64,000 bases of DNA from Microbacteriaceae bacterium. Its GTDB lineage: Bacteria; Actinomycetota; Actinomycetes; Actinomycetales; Microbacteriaceae. The DNA is taken from assembly GCA_004297935.1 (NCBI GenBank), contig SCRE01000014.1:310001-374000 (forward strand). Direction: 5' to 3'. The notes beneath the pieces were generated by a model that searched no databases, had not been told where the DNA came from, and was given only the letters and a program-made list of their open reading frames with translations. Made by a program: the position numbers and the translations under genes. Shown piece after piece: positions 1-9,076 of the stretch. The first letter of the stretch is position 1. Every line of letters begins with the position of its first letter.

Positions 1-785
1 TCGGCCTAGTGGTTGCGTTCGCCTGCGTGTGCATTGTTGCCCCGATCATCGGCTACGCGATGGCGCGAGTCGCGCTGGGGCCGCTCCGAACGAATTACGA
101 ACGACAACAGCGCTTCGTCGATGACGCTTCCCATGAGCTCAGAAGCCCACTTAGCATCATCCGCGGCGAACTTGAGCTGGCTCTGTCGAGCGAACGATCG
201 GCCGCGGAATACCGCCAAGCGATCACAACGACTCTCGACGCTGCTCAAAGCTTGATTCAGCTCAGCGACGACCTGCTTCTGCTCGCAACCGACTCGGCCC
301 AAGACGTGCGCGGCAACTTCGTCGTCGTCTCGATCGCAGACGTTATCGGCACGGCCATCCGACTTCAGGCTGAGGCCGCACGTAAGCGGATGGTCATCCG
401 TGCGGGCCCCGACTCGCTCATCCTCGGCTCGTCGTCGCTGCTTGTGCGGGCGGTCGCGAACATTATCGACAACTCGGCTAAATATGGCCGTGCCGACGGA
501 GACATCACCATCACCAGTACCGAGAGTTCCGGGAAAGCCACGATTTCTGTGCGTGATACGGGCCTAGGCATGAGTTCGGAAATGCTCGGCCATGCTCGCG
601 ATCGATTCTGGCGCGATGCCAGCACCGGCGACGTGCCCGGTCATGGCCTCGGGCTCGCGTTGGTTGAACAAATCATCAAACTGCATCGTGGCCGGATGGT
701 GATTGAGTCGGCGGCCGGTCAAGGATCGACCGTGAGCCTGATCATTCCCACCGCTCCGGCAACACCGAACACGCAACGCCCCTGA
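1..785 (+). CDS. Sensor histidine kinase, C-terminal part (cut by window start)
   Basis: The reading frame is open to the first base, so the start and probably the sensor region lie outside the window. What remains is the end of a membrane segment, then a HisKA dimerisation helix with the phospho-acceptor in DASHELRSPL (His codon at 132-134). The HATPase_c domain follows, with an N-box (NIIDNSAKYG), a G1 box (DTGLGM) and a G2 box (GHGLGLALV). It should autophosphorylate on His and pass phosphate to a response regulator, which is not in the window and is probably just upstream. It runs tail to tail with the next kinase, 22 bp away. It is more distant from the other two kinases here than they are from each other. 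Confidence 0.93.
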   Translation, partial: GLVVAFACVCIVAPIIGYAMARVALGPLRTNYERQQRFVDDASHELRSPLSIIRGELELALSSERSAAEYRQAITTTLDAAQSLIQLSDDLLLLATDSAQDVRGNFVVVSIADVIGTAIRLQAEAARKRMVIRAGPDSLILGSSSLLVRAVANIIDNSAKYGRADGDITITSTESSGKATISVRDTGLGMSSEMLGHARDRFWRDASTGDVPGHGLGLALVEQIIKLHRGRMVIESAAGQGSTVSLIIPTAPATPNTQRP

Positions 786-807
786 GCTCGGTGTCGGCCG
801 CTTGTGA

Positions 808-2268
808 CTATTCCGGCAGAGTCGGGGCCATGGGGATACGCAAGAGGAACTCGGCACCGGGGTGCCCGTCAGCGCGGTCGTGCGCGGTGAGGGTGCCGCC
901 GTGGGCGAGCGTTATCTGACGGGCGATGGCCAGACCGAGGCCGAAGCCGCTTCCGGTGATGTTGCGTGCCCGGCTTTCCTCGAGCCGGGCGAAGCGTTCG
1001 AACAATCGGTCGCGGTCGGCCTCTGGAATGCCGTCGCCGTCATCGCTGATGGTGATCTCGGCAACGCCATTGTTGGTGCGTAGCGAGAGCCTGACTTCCG
1101 AGTGCGCGTGACCGCGTGCGTTGTCCGTTAGGTTGCGTAGCGCACGGGTGAGATCGCGTTGCGATCCGGTGACCCGGGCGGCATCCAGGGCAACCACCGT
1201 AATGGTGTGGCCGCCGGCTTTGCGCAGCCGGCGCACTTCGGCGAGGACGAGTTCGTCGAGGTCAACGGGGGCAGGCAGGATCATCCCGCCCGGCTCGGTG
1301 CTGCGGGCGAGGAAGAGCAGGTCCTCGGTCAACATCGTCATGCGGCTGATCTGGTCGCGGACGAGTGTCAGCAACTGCACCGATTCGGTCTGGTCTGGAT
1401 GGGCTAACGCAACCTCGACCTGGGCGCGTAGCGCCGCCAGTGGGCTTCGAAGTTCGTGTGAGGCGTCTCCGATGAATTGATTTTGCCGTGTCGCAGCGCC
1501 TTCCAGCCGGTCGAGCATCTGGTTCATGGTCGTGGCCAGTCTTTCGATCTCATCCCGACTGTGCGGCACCGGCACCCGTTGGGTCAAGTTGGCGGCGCTG
1601 ATCGAGGATGCCTGCCTGCGTATCCCCTCGACGGGTTTGAACGCGTGGGTTACCGCCCACCAGACGGTGACTGCGACGATGAACAGCACCAACGGCAGCC
1701 CGATCGCGAACATGGTGATGACGGTTCCCGCTGCCGCATCGACCGGCGACAGGGAGGTCGCGACGTAAACCCAACCGGGGCCGTGCTGCAGGGTCACGGG
1801 CTTGGCGACGACACGGAAGGATCCGGCGCGATCCAGAGGAGAATCGGTGAGGGTCGAAATCGTCGTGCGGCGCGACGTGGGCGGGCTGTCGAGCACGGGG
1901 TCCTTGAACTTCTGGTTGTCATCGTCATCGCGCATGTTCGCGGTAGCGGCAATCACCGTCCCGTTGGCGTCGAGGATTTGCACCAGTGAGCTCTGCTGGG
2001 CAGTCGCGGGAATCGTGCCGCGGATCCCGGTGGGGCCGACGGATTGCGCTGCGACTTGATCGGCGCGGGAACCCAAGACGTTGTCGACGCCGTCTACGAG
2101 AGATTGTCGCACCAGAAAGGTCAGTGCGACGCCGGCGATGATGAGTGTCAGTGCGACGACCAGCGCGGCCGAAGCGGTCACCCGCGCGCGAATTCCTCCG
2201 GGTACGCGCAGCCGGCTTCGGCCGCGCACGCGCGGCCCGGAACCGAACGTGGCACGCTGGGCCGCCAT
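808..2268 (-). CDS. Membrane sensor histidine kinase (module 1)
   Basis: A 486-residue OmpR-type partner kinase. Membrane helices lie at about residues 31-53 and 182-207, with an extracytoplasmic sensor of about 130 residues between them. A HAMP linker follows, then HisKA with His271 in GDASHELRSP, an N-box at 379-388 (NLTDNARGHA), G1 (DDGDGIPE) and G2 (GFGLGL, 441-446). Its ATG directly follows the stop codon of the response regulator, so the two are cotranscribed and probably translationally coupled. The sensor domain, including a PGWVYVATSLS segment near TM2, closely resembles the kinase at 7664-9055, so the two arose by duplication. The ligand is unknown; the neighbours suggest an envelope signal. 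Confidence 0.95.
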   Translation of the reverse strand: MAAQRATFGSGPRVRGRSRLRVPGGIRARVTASAALVVALTLIIAGVALTFLVRQSLVDGVDNVLGSRADQVAAQSVGPTGIRGTIPATAQQSSLVQILDANGTVIAATANMRDDDDNQKFKDPVLDSPPTSRRTTISTLTDSPLDRAGSFRVVAKPVTLQHGPGWVYVATSLSPVDAAAGTVITMFAIGLPLVLFIVAVTVWWAVTHAFKPVEGIRRQASSISAANLTQRVPVPHSRDEIERLATTMNQMLDRLEGAATRQNQFIGDASHELRSPLAALRAQVEVALAHPDQTESVQLLTLVRDQISRMTMLTEDLLFLARSTEPGGMILPAPVDLDELVLAEVRRLRKAGGHTITVVALDAARVTGSQRDLTRALRNLTDNARGHAHSEVRLSLRTNNGVAEITISDDGDGIPEADRDRLFERFARLEESRARNITGSGFGLGLAIARQITLAHGGTLTAHDRADGHPGAEFLLRIPMAPTLPE

Positions 2269-2979
2269 CTATGCCTCCGCCGGTTGATCCGTGCGGTCGG
2301 CGCGGTCGCTCGTGTCGCGGAGTCGGTAGCCGATGCCACGCACAGTTTCCAGGTCCGCACAGTCGAAGGGGCGGTCAAGTTTGCGGCGCAGGTACCCGAT
2401 ATAGACCTCAACGATGTTCGAGTCGATGTCCAGTTCGGCGTCCCACACGTGCTCGGCGATCGTGGCGCGGGACAGAACACGGCCCTTGCGGCGGATCAGG
2501 AACTCGGCCAGCTGGAATTCGCGGGTGGTCAAGGCCACCTCCGTCTCGCCGCGCCAGCAACGCTGCGCAGCCGGATCCAACCTCAAGCTTCCGCAGACCA
2601 GGATCGGGTCGCGGGTGGCCGGTGCGCGGCGCAGAAGCGCCCGAAGACGGGCAAGGAGCACGACGAATGAGAACGGTTTCGACAAGAAGTCGTCCGCGCC
2701 CAGATCCACGGCGTCCGCTTCGTCATGCTCGCCGTCTTTCGCTGTCAGCATCAGCACTGGGGTGTTGCTGCCGCCGGTTCGCAGCCTTCGGCAGATTTCG
2801 TACCCGTTCAGGCCCGGCAACATGATGTCCAGGATGAGCAAGTCGTACTCGTTCTCCTGAGCCATCCACAGCCCGTCGATGCCGTTATCCGCAATCTCGG
2901 TGACGAAGCCTTCAGCCGAGAGGCCGCGGCTGACCGCGTCGGCGATGACCGCCTCGTCTTCCACCAGAAGTACTCTCAC
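2269..2979 (-). CDS. OmpR/PhoB-family response regulator (module 1)
   Basis: A 236-residue DNA-binding regulator. The receiver domain has the acidic pair E7/D8, phospho-acceptor Asp51 (LILDIMLPG), Thr79 and Lys101 (SKPF). The C-terminal winged helix (about 130-225) has the usual TTREFQLAEFL and VYIGYLRRKLD segments. It is the first gene of the regulator-kinase operon and is read divergently from the leader/esterase/mprF operon. CTTATC/CTTAGA direct repeats at 3143-3159 in the shared intergenic region are candidate binding sites. It is very similar to the regulator at 9077-9757, including the receiver segment AEGFVTEIA.NGIDGLWMAQE, so crosstalk or shared sites are plausible. Confidence 0.95.
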   Translation of the reverse strand: MRVLLVEDEAVIADAVSRGLSAEGFVTEIADNGIDGLWMAQENEYDLLILDIMLPGLNGYEICRRLRTGGSNTPVLMLTAKDGEHDEADAVDLGADDFLSKPFSFVVLLARLRALLRRAPATRDPILVCGSLRLDPAAQRCWRGETEVALTTREFQLAEFLIRRKGRVLSRATIAEHVWDAELDIDSNIVEVYIGYLRRKLDRPFDCADLETVRGIGYRLRDTSDRADRTDQPAEA

Positions 2980-3142
2980 CGCGCCCCGCTTCTCACTTCC
3001 GGTTGCCGTTCAACCTCAGACACAACCAGCCCAGACACGACCAGTTTCCGGGGCGAAGGTAAGAGCGGCATAAGCGTGTCGTCCGGCGCGACGACTCATA
3101 CGCGTGCGCAGGCCCGTTGTACGCAGCCTACTGACAGGTGTG

Positions 3143-3159
3143 CTTATCGCCCTCTTAGA
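3143..3159 (+). promoter_or_regulatory. Candidate response-regulator box (direct repeat, 11-bp step)
   Basis: CTTATC at 3143 and CTTAGA at 3154 are spaced exactly 11 bp apart, the geometry typical of OmpR/PhoB-family dimers binding head to tail on one DNA face. The box lies about 75 bp upstream of the leader ORF and about 165 bp from the divergent regulator start. Similar repeats occur at 7168, 9864 and 9928. The function is inferred. Confidence 0.45.
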
Positions 3160-3234
3160 TTACTGCGGAACTGTAAATCTCGTTCGATAGCGATTCCCAG
3201 CGAAGATTCCCAGCGAAAGTGAAGGAGACACACC

Positions 3235-3276
3235 ATGAACAAGACGAGGACCGCAGCTGAGGCAGTTCTCGCCTAA
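3235..3276 (+). CDS. Short leader ORF upstream of esterase operon (13 codons)
   Basis: The ATG has a strong Shine-Dalgarno sequence (GAAGGAGA, 3220s) and reads MNKTRTAAEAVLA before TAA, which lies 10 bp before the esterase GTG. The TAA overlaps the AAGGA that serves the esterase. The ribosome-site context and the TAA.AVLA stretch resemble the start of the exported protein at 7249 (MKNVIITAAVLAG). It may therefore be a truncated copy of such a gene that now acts as a translated leader. A coupling or attenuation role is inference. Confidence 0.5.
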   Translation: MNKTRTAAEAVLA

Positions 3277-3286
3277 GGATTACCGC

Positions 3287-4579
3287 GTGCTCCACTGGTT
3301 GCTCACCGCGCGCATCGACACCCGTGCGTTCCTGATCCCGCTCGATGTGATCGCCGCGCTGCTGTGCGTGTATCTGCTGGCGCGGTGGCCGGCGCGCCGG
3401 TTCGTGCGCGGCCTGGCCATCGCCGGCCTCGGTACGATTGTCGGCTTGTTAGTGTCGTGGTTGGTCAGTGATGTGTGGAATGTCTTCGGCGTATCGCTGA
3501 CCGGGGTCGTTCGCATGTGGGTCGCACTGGCGTTCGCCGGAGTGTTCCTGGCGGTAGCGAACCTGTTCCGCAGCCGGTGCTGGCGCAAAGCGGTCGCCGT
3601 GGTGTGCCTCGGCGCGTTCGCCGTGATGGCGGCAGCGGGCATCAACGTCGATTTCGGCGCGTATCGCAACTTGAACGACGCGCTGGGGATCAGCCCGTAC
3701 CCGGCGTTGTCCGCCGCGCGACTGATGGGCCACGCGGGCACGATGGATACAGCCCTCGCCTCCACCTGGCGGCCGCCGGCCGGGATGCCTAGCCACGGAA
3801 CCGTAGGGATGGTCTCGATCCCGGGCATCCGGTCGCATTTTGCGGCCCGCAAGGGCGTGGTCTACTTGCCGCCGGCCAGCCTGGTTGCACACCCGCCGGT
3901 TCTGCCGGTCGCGATCCTGTTTGCGGGCCAACCGGGCGCGCCCACAGACATGTTCACCTCAGGCCGGGTTGCCACGACCCTGGACGCGTACGCGGCCAAG
4001 CATCATGGGCTCGCGCCGATCGTGGTTGTCCCCGATCAGTTGGGTCGACCGGACAAGAACCCGATGTGCGTTGACTCGCCGTTGGGCCACGTCGCAACGT
4101 ACGTGACGCAGGACGTCGTGGGCTGGATTCGCGGCCATGTGAACGTGGCCGACAGCCCCCGTTACTGGGCGATCGGCGGGTATTCAGAGGGTGGCACCTG
4201 TGCAATCCAGTTCGGTGCAGGGCACCCGAACCTGTTCGGTTCAATCATCGACATTCTGGGGCAACTGCAACCAACGATCGGCCCCGGCACCGTCGCGAAA
4301 GCCTTCCATGGATCGGCCGCAGCGTACAACGCGGTCAAACCGCTCACCCTGCTGACTCAGCACACACCCTACGCGGACAGCGTCGCAATCTTCGGCGAAG
4401 GCACCAACGACCCCAAATACGTTCGGTACGGGCGCCAGGTCAAGGCGGCGGCGGCGAAGGCGGGCATGCGCACACACCTGATCATGTCGCCGAAATCCGG
4501 CCACGACTGGAACACGGTGCGTTACGTTCTCGCGCGAGCCCTCCCCGAATTGTTCACCCGGCTGGGGTTGGGCAGATGA
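3287..4579 (+). CDS. Membrane-anchored alpha/beta-hydrolase (esterase D-like fold)
   Basis: 430 residues. Four N-terminal membrane helices (about 14-34, 41-61, 75-95, 100-120) precede an extracytoplasmic alpha/beta-hydrolase domain. The nucleophile elbow is GGYSEGG with Ser300, and a likely catalytic His is near 406 in KSGHDWN. The GTG start has AAGGA 7-8 bp upstream. The stop overlaps the mprF-like start by 4 bp (ATGA), so the two are cotranscribed. In corynebacteria and enterococci, hydrolases encoded beside aminoacyl-phosphatidylglycerol synthases cleave the aminoacyl lipid. By analogy this enzyme may hydrolyse the product of the next gene. The substrate is not proven by sequence. A full-length paralogue lies at 10588-11892. 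Confidence 0.85.
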   Translation: MLHWLLTARIDTRAFLIPLDVIAALLCVYLLARWPARRFVRGLAIAGLGTIVGLLVSWLVSDVWNVFGVSLTGVVRMWVALAFAGVFLAVANLFRSRCWRKAVAVVCLGAFAVMAAAGINVDFGAYRNLNDALGISPYPALSAARLMGHAGTMDTALASTWRPPAGMPSHGTVGMVSIPGIRSHFAARKGVVYLPPASLVAHPPVLPVAILFAGQPGAPTDMFTSGRVATTLDAYAAKHHGLAPIVVVPDQLGRPDKNPMCVDSPLGHVATYVTQDVVGWIRGHVNVADSPRYWAIGGYSEGGTCAIQFGAGHPNLFGSIIDILGQLQPTIGPGTVAKAFHGSAAAYNAVKPLTLLTQHTPYADSVAIFGEGTNDPKYVRYGRQVKAAAAKAGMRTHLIMSPKSGHDWNTVRYVLARALPELFTRLGLGR

Positions 4580-7104
4580 GCGCCGTTCCAACGCCGGCAC
4601 CGACTCGTCACTCAAGGGTTTACTCTGCGACCGGCGGGGTCGGCCGCTGGGTACGCGGCCACCGGTTCACCAGCGCCGTGGCAGCGCTGATTCTGCTGCT
4701 GGCAATGGCGGCGCATCCGCTGTTCGGCCACCGGGCGATGCTGCGCTGGGACATGGGAACCGGGTACGAACCGTTGCTGCAGCAGGGCCACTGGTGGAGC
4801 CCAGTGACCTCAGTGTTCTTCACGAGTTCCCTGATCGACCTCGTCGTCGTGCTGATCCTCACGGTCGCCCTGCTCGGTGTCGCGGAGTGGCTGATGGGTA
4901 CGGGGCGCACCGCGCTCGTCTTCTTCGCCACCGCGACCATCGGACCGCTGGCAGGGGTAGGGTTGCAACTTCTCGGTATGGGCAGCGGCGAATTCTGGTC
5001 ACGGCACGTCGCAGAAATGGTAGCCCTGGACCCGCTCACGGCGACCGCCGGCGCACTGCTGGCGGCCAGTGGGTTCGCCAGCGTGCTGTGGCGACGCCGC
5101 ATCCGCATCCTCACGCTGCTGGTGCTGTTGGTGTTCCTGCTGTATTCGGGGCAGCCAGCCGACCTGTACCGGTTGCTGGCCGGCATCGCCGGGTTGCTGG
5201 CGGGGATGCTGTTGCGGAAGGAGAAACGAGGCGCTCATTGGCTTCGCAGCTCAGCACACGAGGTGCGCGTGCTCAGCGCAGCCTTCGTAGCGATCACCGC
5301 GATCGGACCGGTGATCGCACTACTTGCCGGCTCCCACTTCGGCCCCCTCGCCCCGGTGGCGCTGCTGCTGGGCAACCAGGTGCCCGACGCGGTCGGCACC
5401 ATCGGCCGGTGCCAAGCGTTTGCGATCACCACGCACTGTGTTCGCGATCTCACCCTGGAACGCATCGATAGCCCCGGTGCCGTTTTGCTGTCGGTCACCC
5501 CTTTGATCCTGCTGCTGCTGGCCGCATACGGGCTGCTGCGGGGCCGCCGATTCGCTGTCTGGCTGGCTGGCACCGTCAATGGGTTGCTCGGCATCCTCAG
5601 CGCGTTCTACTTCGGCCTGCTCCCAGTGGCCGGGCTCCCCTATGTGATCAAACGGCCCACCGCCGACTCGTGGGAAGCCAGCTTCGGCATCATCATGTCA
5701 GCGGTATTGCCGCTGGCGATCGCCGTGGCCCTGATTGTGCTGCGCAAACGCTTCCCCGTCCTGGCCTCCCGTTCGAGCATCCGCCGGTATCTGATTGCGG
5801 TAGCGGTCGCCGCTGCCGGCCTGGCGGCACTGTACGTGATCGGCGGTCTGCTGGTGCGCGACACCGCGTTCACCAGCTCGGTGAACCTGGCTGACCTGCT
5901 CGGCGACGTCGTCGAACGTTTCATCCCGGTATCGTTCCTGAGGCCGGAAAGCATCGCCTTCCTGCCGACCACCATGGTCGGGGGCTTGCTGTATTACGGG
6001 ATCGGGCCGGTGTTCTGGACCGTCGTCATCATTGCCGCGATCCGGCCCATTCGCGATTCCCCCGCGCGCCAGCAGCCGGGCGCGCTCACACGGGCCCGTT
6101 CGCTGCTGGTCTCCGGCGGGGGCGACTCGCTCACGTTCATGGCGTGCTGGCCGAACAACTCATACTGGTTCGACACCGAAGAGAACTTTGCGATCGGCTA
6201 CCGGCTTGTGGGTCGTATCGCCCTCACGATCGGCGGCCCCTTCGGTTCGACCGGACCCAAAGACGCGGCAATCGCACGGTTCGCCCGGTATTGCGACGAC
6301 AACGACTGGATCCCCGTTTTCTACAGTATCGACAGCTCGTTCGACGGCTTGTTCCGCTCGATGGGCTGGCACAGCATGGTCGTGGCCGAAGAAACCGTGC
6401 TGCGGCCGGCGACGTGGCAAACGACCGGCAAGAAATGGCAGGATGTGCGCACCTACGTCAACCGAGCCCAGCGAGCCGGAATCACCGCCACCTGGACGCC
6501 ATACGCCGCCTTATCGGTGGGTACGGCAGCGCAGTTGACCGAAATATCCGAACTGTGGGTCGCCGATAAGGGCCTGCCCGAGATGGGTTTCACCCTCGGC
6601 GGTCTCGACGAACTCCGCGACCCGGCCGTCGCCCTGATGCTCGCCGTCGACCAGGACGGGCAAGTGCAAGCCGTCACCAGTTGGCTGCCCATCTGGCGGC
6701 ACGGCAATATCGTCGGCTGGACGCTGGACTTCATGCGCCGTCGCCCTGACAGCATCAACGGGGTCATGGAATTCCTGATCGCTGAGACCGCCATCCGGAT
6801 GCGCGAGGCCGGGATCAACTACCTGAGCCTGTCCGGCGCCCCCCTCGCACACACCGCTGGGCTGCCCGAGGACGCGCCCGCGATCGACCAGATACTCGCG
6901 TACCTGAGCACCTCATTGGAGCCGGTCTACGGATTCCGGTCCCTGTTGAACTTCAAACGCAAGTTCCAACCCGAGTTCCACCCACTTCTGATGGCCTACC
7001 CTGATCCCGCCGCGTTGCCCGCAATCGGCCTCGCCCTGGCTCGTGCATACCTGCCCGGACTGTCCATCGGCCAGATCTCTCGGCTCGCACGGAGCGCCGG
7101 CTGA
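4576..7104 (+). CDS. MprF-like aminoacyl-phosphatidylglycerol synthase with rhomboid-like membrane part
   Basis: 842 residues. The N-terminal part (about 30-225) has six or so helices in a rhomboid-like pattern (GHWWSPVTSVFF), but no GxSG catalytic serine is visible, so it is probably a pseudoprotease or flippase-like fold. More helices run to about 510. The C-terminal 300 residues are a DUF2156 (GNAT-fold) domain, with the block GWTLDFMRRRPD followed by NGVMEFLI, as in MprF synthases. The enzyme should move an amino acid from aminoacyl-tRNA to phosphatidylglycerol (or diacylglycerol) and so change surface charge. The amino acid cannot be read from sequence. It shares an ATGA overlap with the esterase. 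Confidence 0.85.
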   Translation: MSAVPTPAPTRHSRVYSATGGVGRWVRGHRFTSAVAALILLLAMAAHPLFGHRAMLRWDMGTGYEPLLQQGHWWSPVTSVFFTSSLIDLVVVLILTVALLGVAEWLMGTGRTALVFFATATIGPLAGVGLQLLGMGSGEFWSRHVAEMVALDPLTATAGALLAASGFASVLWRRRIRILTLLVLLVFLLYSGQPADLYRLLAGIAGLLAGMLLRKEKRGAHWLRSSAHEVRVLSAAFVAITAIGPVIALLAGSHFGPLAPVALLLGNQVPDAVGTIGRCQAFAITTHCVRDLTLERIDSPGAVLLSVTPLILLLLAAYGLLRGRRFAVWLAGTVNGLLGILSAFYFGLLPVAGLPYVIKRPTADSWEASFGIIMSAVLPLAIAVALIVLRKRFPVLASRSSIRRYLIAVAVAAAGLAALYVIGGLLVRDTAFTSSVNLADLLGDVVERFIPVSFLRPESIAFLPTTMVGGLLYYGIGPVFWTVVIIAAIRPIRDSPARQQPGALTRARSLLVSGGGDSLTFMACWPNNSYWFDTEENFAIGYRLVGRIALTIGGPFGSTGPKDAAIARFARYCDDNDWIPVFYSIDSSFDGLFRSMGWHSMVVAEETVLRPATWQTTGKKWQDVRTYVNRAQRAGITATWTPYAALSVGTAAQLTEISELWVADKGLPEMGFTLGGLDELRDPAVALMLAVDQDGQVQAVTSWLPIWRHGNIVGWTLDFMRRRPDSINGVMEFLIAETAIRMREAGINYLSLSGAPLAHTAGLPEDAPAIDQILAYLSTSLEPVYGFRSLLNFKRKFQPEFHPLLMAYPDPAALPAIGLALARAYLPGLSIGQISRLARSAG

Positions 7105-7167
7105 CGCGGTCGGATGGTCCGACAACCCGGGCACACATAACCAGCGCTGGGCGAATACTCACCCGAA

Positions 7168-7184
7168 CTTATCTGAGCTTTAGG
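7168..7184 (+). promoter_or_regulatory. Candidate response-regulator box upstream of exported peptide gene
   Basis: CTTATC at 7168, preceded by GAA as at 9925, is followed by a weaker TTTAGG at 7179 in 11-bp register. It sits about 65 bp upstream of the exported peptide's ribosome site. The second half-site is degenerate, so confidence is lower than for the boxes at 9864 and 9928. Confidence 0.35.
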
Positions 7185-7248
7185 CGGTCGTGACAACTTC
7201 TACCTATCCAACCGGATGAAAACACAGAAACTAAAGGAGACAACGCAC

Positions 7249-7545
7249 ATGAAGAATGTCATCATCACCGCTGCAGTGCTCGCCGGTCTCGGCCTTACCA
7301 CAGTCGGTGCGAGCGCAGCAATGGCAAGCACGCCGTCGGCGCCACCCGCCAACTCGTCGTCGGTGAGCGCGTCGACAACCGCTCCTGGGACGAGCACCAT
7401 GGAAGCGCCGGATGCCACAAACGGCACCGAAGCTCCGGAAACAGCAAACGGCACGGAGCAGAAGGGGGTCTCGGACGGTCCTGGCGGCCACGCAGATGCT
7501 CCGGGTGTGAACGTCGATCACCAGGGCGGAAACAGCGAGAAGTAG
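7249..7545 (+). CDS. Small exported acidic protein
   Basis: 98 residues from the ATG at 7249, chosen because AAAGGAGA lies 9 bp upstream; an in-frame ATG at 7216 lacks a ribosome site. A classic signal peptide (MKNVIITAAVLAGLG to ASA) is followed by a Ser/Thr/Ala/Pro-rich linker, a short repeat (ATNGTEAPETANGTE) and a Gly/His/Asp-rich tail (DGPGGHADAPGVNVDHQGG). Similar tails occur in small actinobacterial exported proteins encoded beside two-component systems, often with a PepSY domain that is absent here. It lies 118 bp from the end of the convergent kinase gene and may be a sensor accessory or target. That role is inferred. Confidence 0.75.
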   Translation: MKNVIITAAVLAGLGLTTVGASAAMASTPSAPPANSSSVSASTTAPGTSTMEAPDATNGTEAPETANGTEQKGVSDGPGGHADAPGVNVDHQGGNSEK

Positions 7546-7663
7546 CGTTCGCCGCTCAACGGTTCGTCTCGCGCATCCATCCGGGTGTGCGAGACGTCCT
7601 CGTTGCCGAACCTCAAACGACGCGCAGAGAATGCACCAGTGTCCCAACTGTGTGGTTCCGCTG

Positions 7664-9055
7664 CTACGCGGAGAGGGACATCCGGGCTACGAACATGGCC
7701 CCCTTTTCGCCGTCTGGCCGCTCTCGAACCTCGAGGGTCCCGCCACCTGCCTCAACAACATTGCGCGCGATGGACAGGCCCAATCCGCTGCCCCCGCCGC
7801 GAGTGTTGCGGGTGCGTGCATCATCCAGCCGACTGAAACGGGCGAAGATCCGTTCGCGATCTTCGACGGCTATCCCGGGCCCATCGTCGGTCACCGTGAT
7901 CTGCGCGGTCTGCCCTTGCGTGGTCAAGGCGAGCGAGATCGTGGAGGTTGCGTGGTCGTACGCGTTGTCGCCGAGGTTGCGGAGCATTCGGGTCAGATCC
8001 CGAAAGGAACCGCGCACGCGTGCCGCGTTGAGAGCTGACACCTCCACAGTGAGGGAGCCCAAGCCTTGAAGGCGTGAAGCCTCGGTCAGGACGAGTTCAT
8101 CGAGGTCCACCGGAGCTGGTAAAACCATGGGTGATGTTTCGGCGCTGCGGGCAAGGAACAGGAGGTCCTCGATCAGCATCGCCATCCGGTTTGCCTGCTC
8201 ACGCAATTGTGGGAGAGCCTGAATAGTCGATAGATCATTCGGATGTGCAATGGCCACATCGATGTGCGCCTGTAGCGCGGTGAGGGGGCCGCGGAGCTCG
8301 TGTGAAGCATCGCCGATGAACTGTTGTTGACGGCTCGCCCCCAACTCCAGCCGTGCGAGCATACCGTTCATCGTTGTTGCCAGGTGGGTGATCTCATCAC
8401 TGCCGGCGGGCACGGGAACGCGCTGCGACAGGTCTTCTACCCCGATCACGTCAGCACGTCGGCGGATATCCTCGACCGGCTTCAACGCTCTTCGCACCGC
8501 TACGCCAGCGATGCAGGCGACGACAATCGCAACCAACGGAACCCCCCACCCGAACAGGGTGATCAGGCTACTCGTGGCGGCGTCGACTTGGGACAACGCG
8601 GACGCGACATACACCCAGCCGGGCCCGCCGTTCACGGTGACCGGTTCGATCGTCACCCGGAAGTTGCCACCGGTATCGAGGGGAAAATTTGCGACGGTGA
8701 CGGTCGTGGTTTTCCGTTGCGTCGGCGGACGCGGAGTCATCGGACTTTCACCATTGAGATTGGCTGTTGACGCGGACACCGCACCGGTGGCGTCGATGAC
8801 TTGAACGGCGGAGTTGTCTTGCGGGGTGCTGCGGACTTCACCGTGCATGGGCCCCGCCTTGATTTGAGCGACGACGTCCTGTGCCCGAGTGAGTTGCGCC
8901 GCATCGAGGTTCGAGATGAGGGACTGGCGCATGAGGCCGACCAGGACGGCGCCGCTTGCCAGGAGCGTAATCGAGACGACTATTGCGGCTGCAGCCACAA
9001 CGCGAACCCTGATGCCGAATCGGTGCGCGATAGCTTGCTTCGCTCGCCCCCGCAT
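7664..9055 (-). CDS. Membrane sensor histidine kinase (module 2)
   Basis: 463 residues from the ATG at 9055, preferred because GGGAGG lies about 10 bp upstream; the in-frame GTG at 9073 would overlap that site. Helices at about 15-40 and 163-188 flank the extracytoplasmic sensor. HAMP follows, then HisKA with His252 (GDASHELRGP), then HATPase with NLGDNAYDHA, DDGPGIAVED and GSGLGLSIA. It is the second gene after its regulator, 21 bp apart. It parallels the kinase at 808-2268 along its whole length, including the PGWVYVAS.LS.VDAA segment before TM2, so the two are paralogues with likely related ligands. Confidence 0.95.
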   Translation of the reverse strand: MRGRAKQAIAHRFGIRVRVVAAAAIVVSITLLASGAVLVGLMRQSLISNLDAAQLTRAQDVVAQIKAGPMHGEVRSTPQDNSAVQVIDATGAVSASTANLNGESPMTPRPPTQRKTTTVTVANFPLDTGGNFRVTIEPVTVNGGPGWVYVASALSQVDAATSSLITLFGWGVPLVAIVVACIAGVAVRRALKPVEDIRRRADVIGVEDLSQRVPVPAGSDEITHLATTMNGMLARLELGASRQQQFIGDASHELRGPLTALQAHIDVAIAHPNDLSTIQALPQLREQANRMAMLIEDLLFLARSAETSPMVLPAPVDLDELVLTEASRLQGLGSLTVEVSALNAARVRGSFRDLTRMLRNLGDNAYDHATSTISLALTTQGQTAQITVTDDGPGIAVEDRERIFARFSRLDDARTRNTRGGGSGLGLSIARNVVEAGGGTLEVRERPDGEKGAMFVARMSLSA

Positions 9056-9076
9056 CACCTCACCACCTCCCACCCG

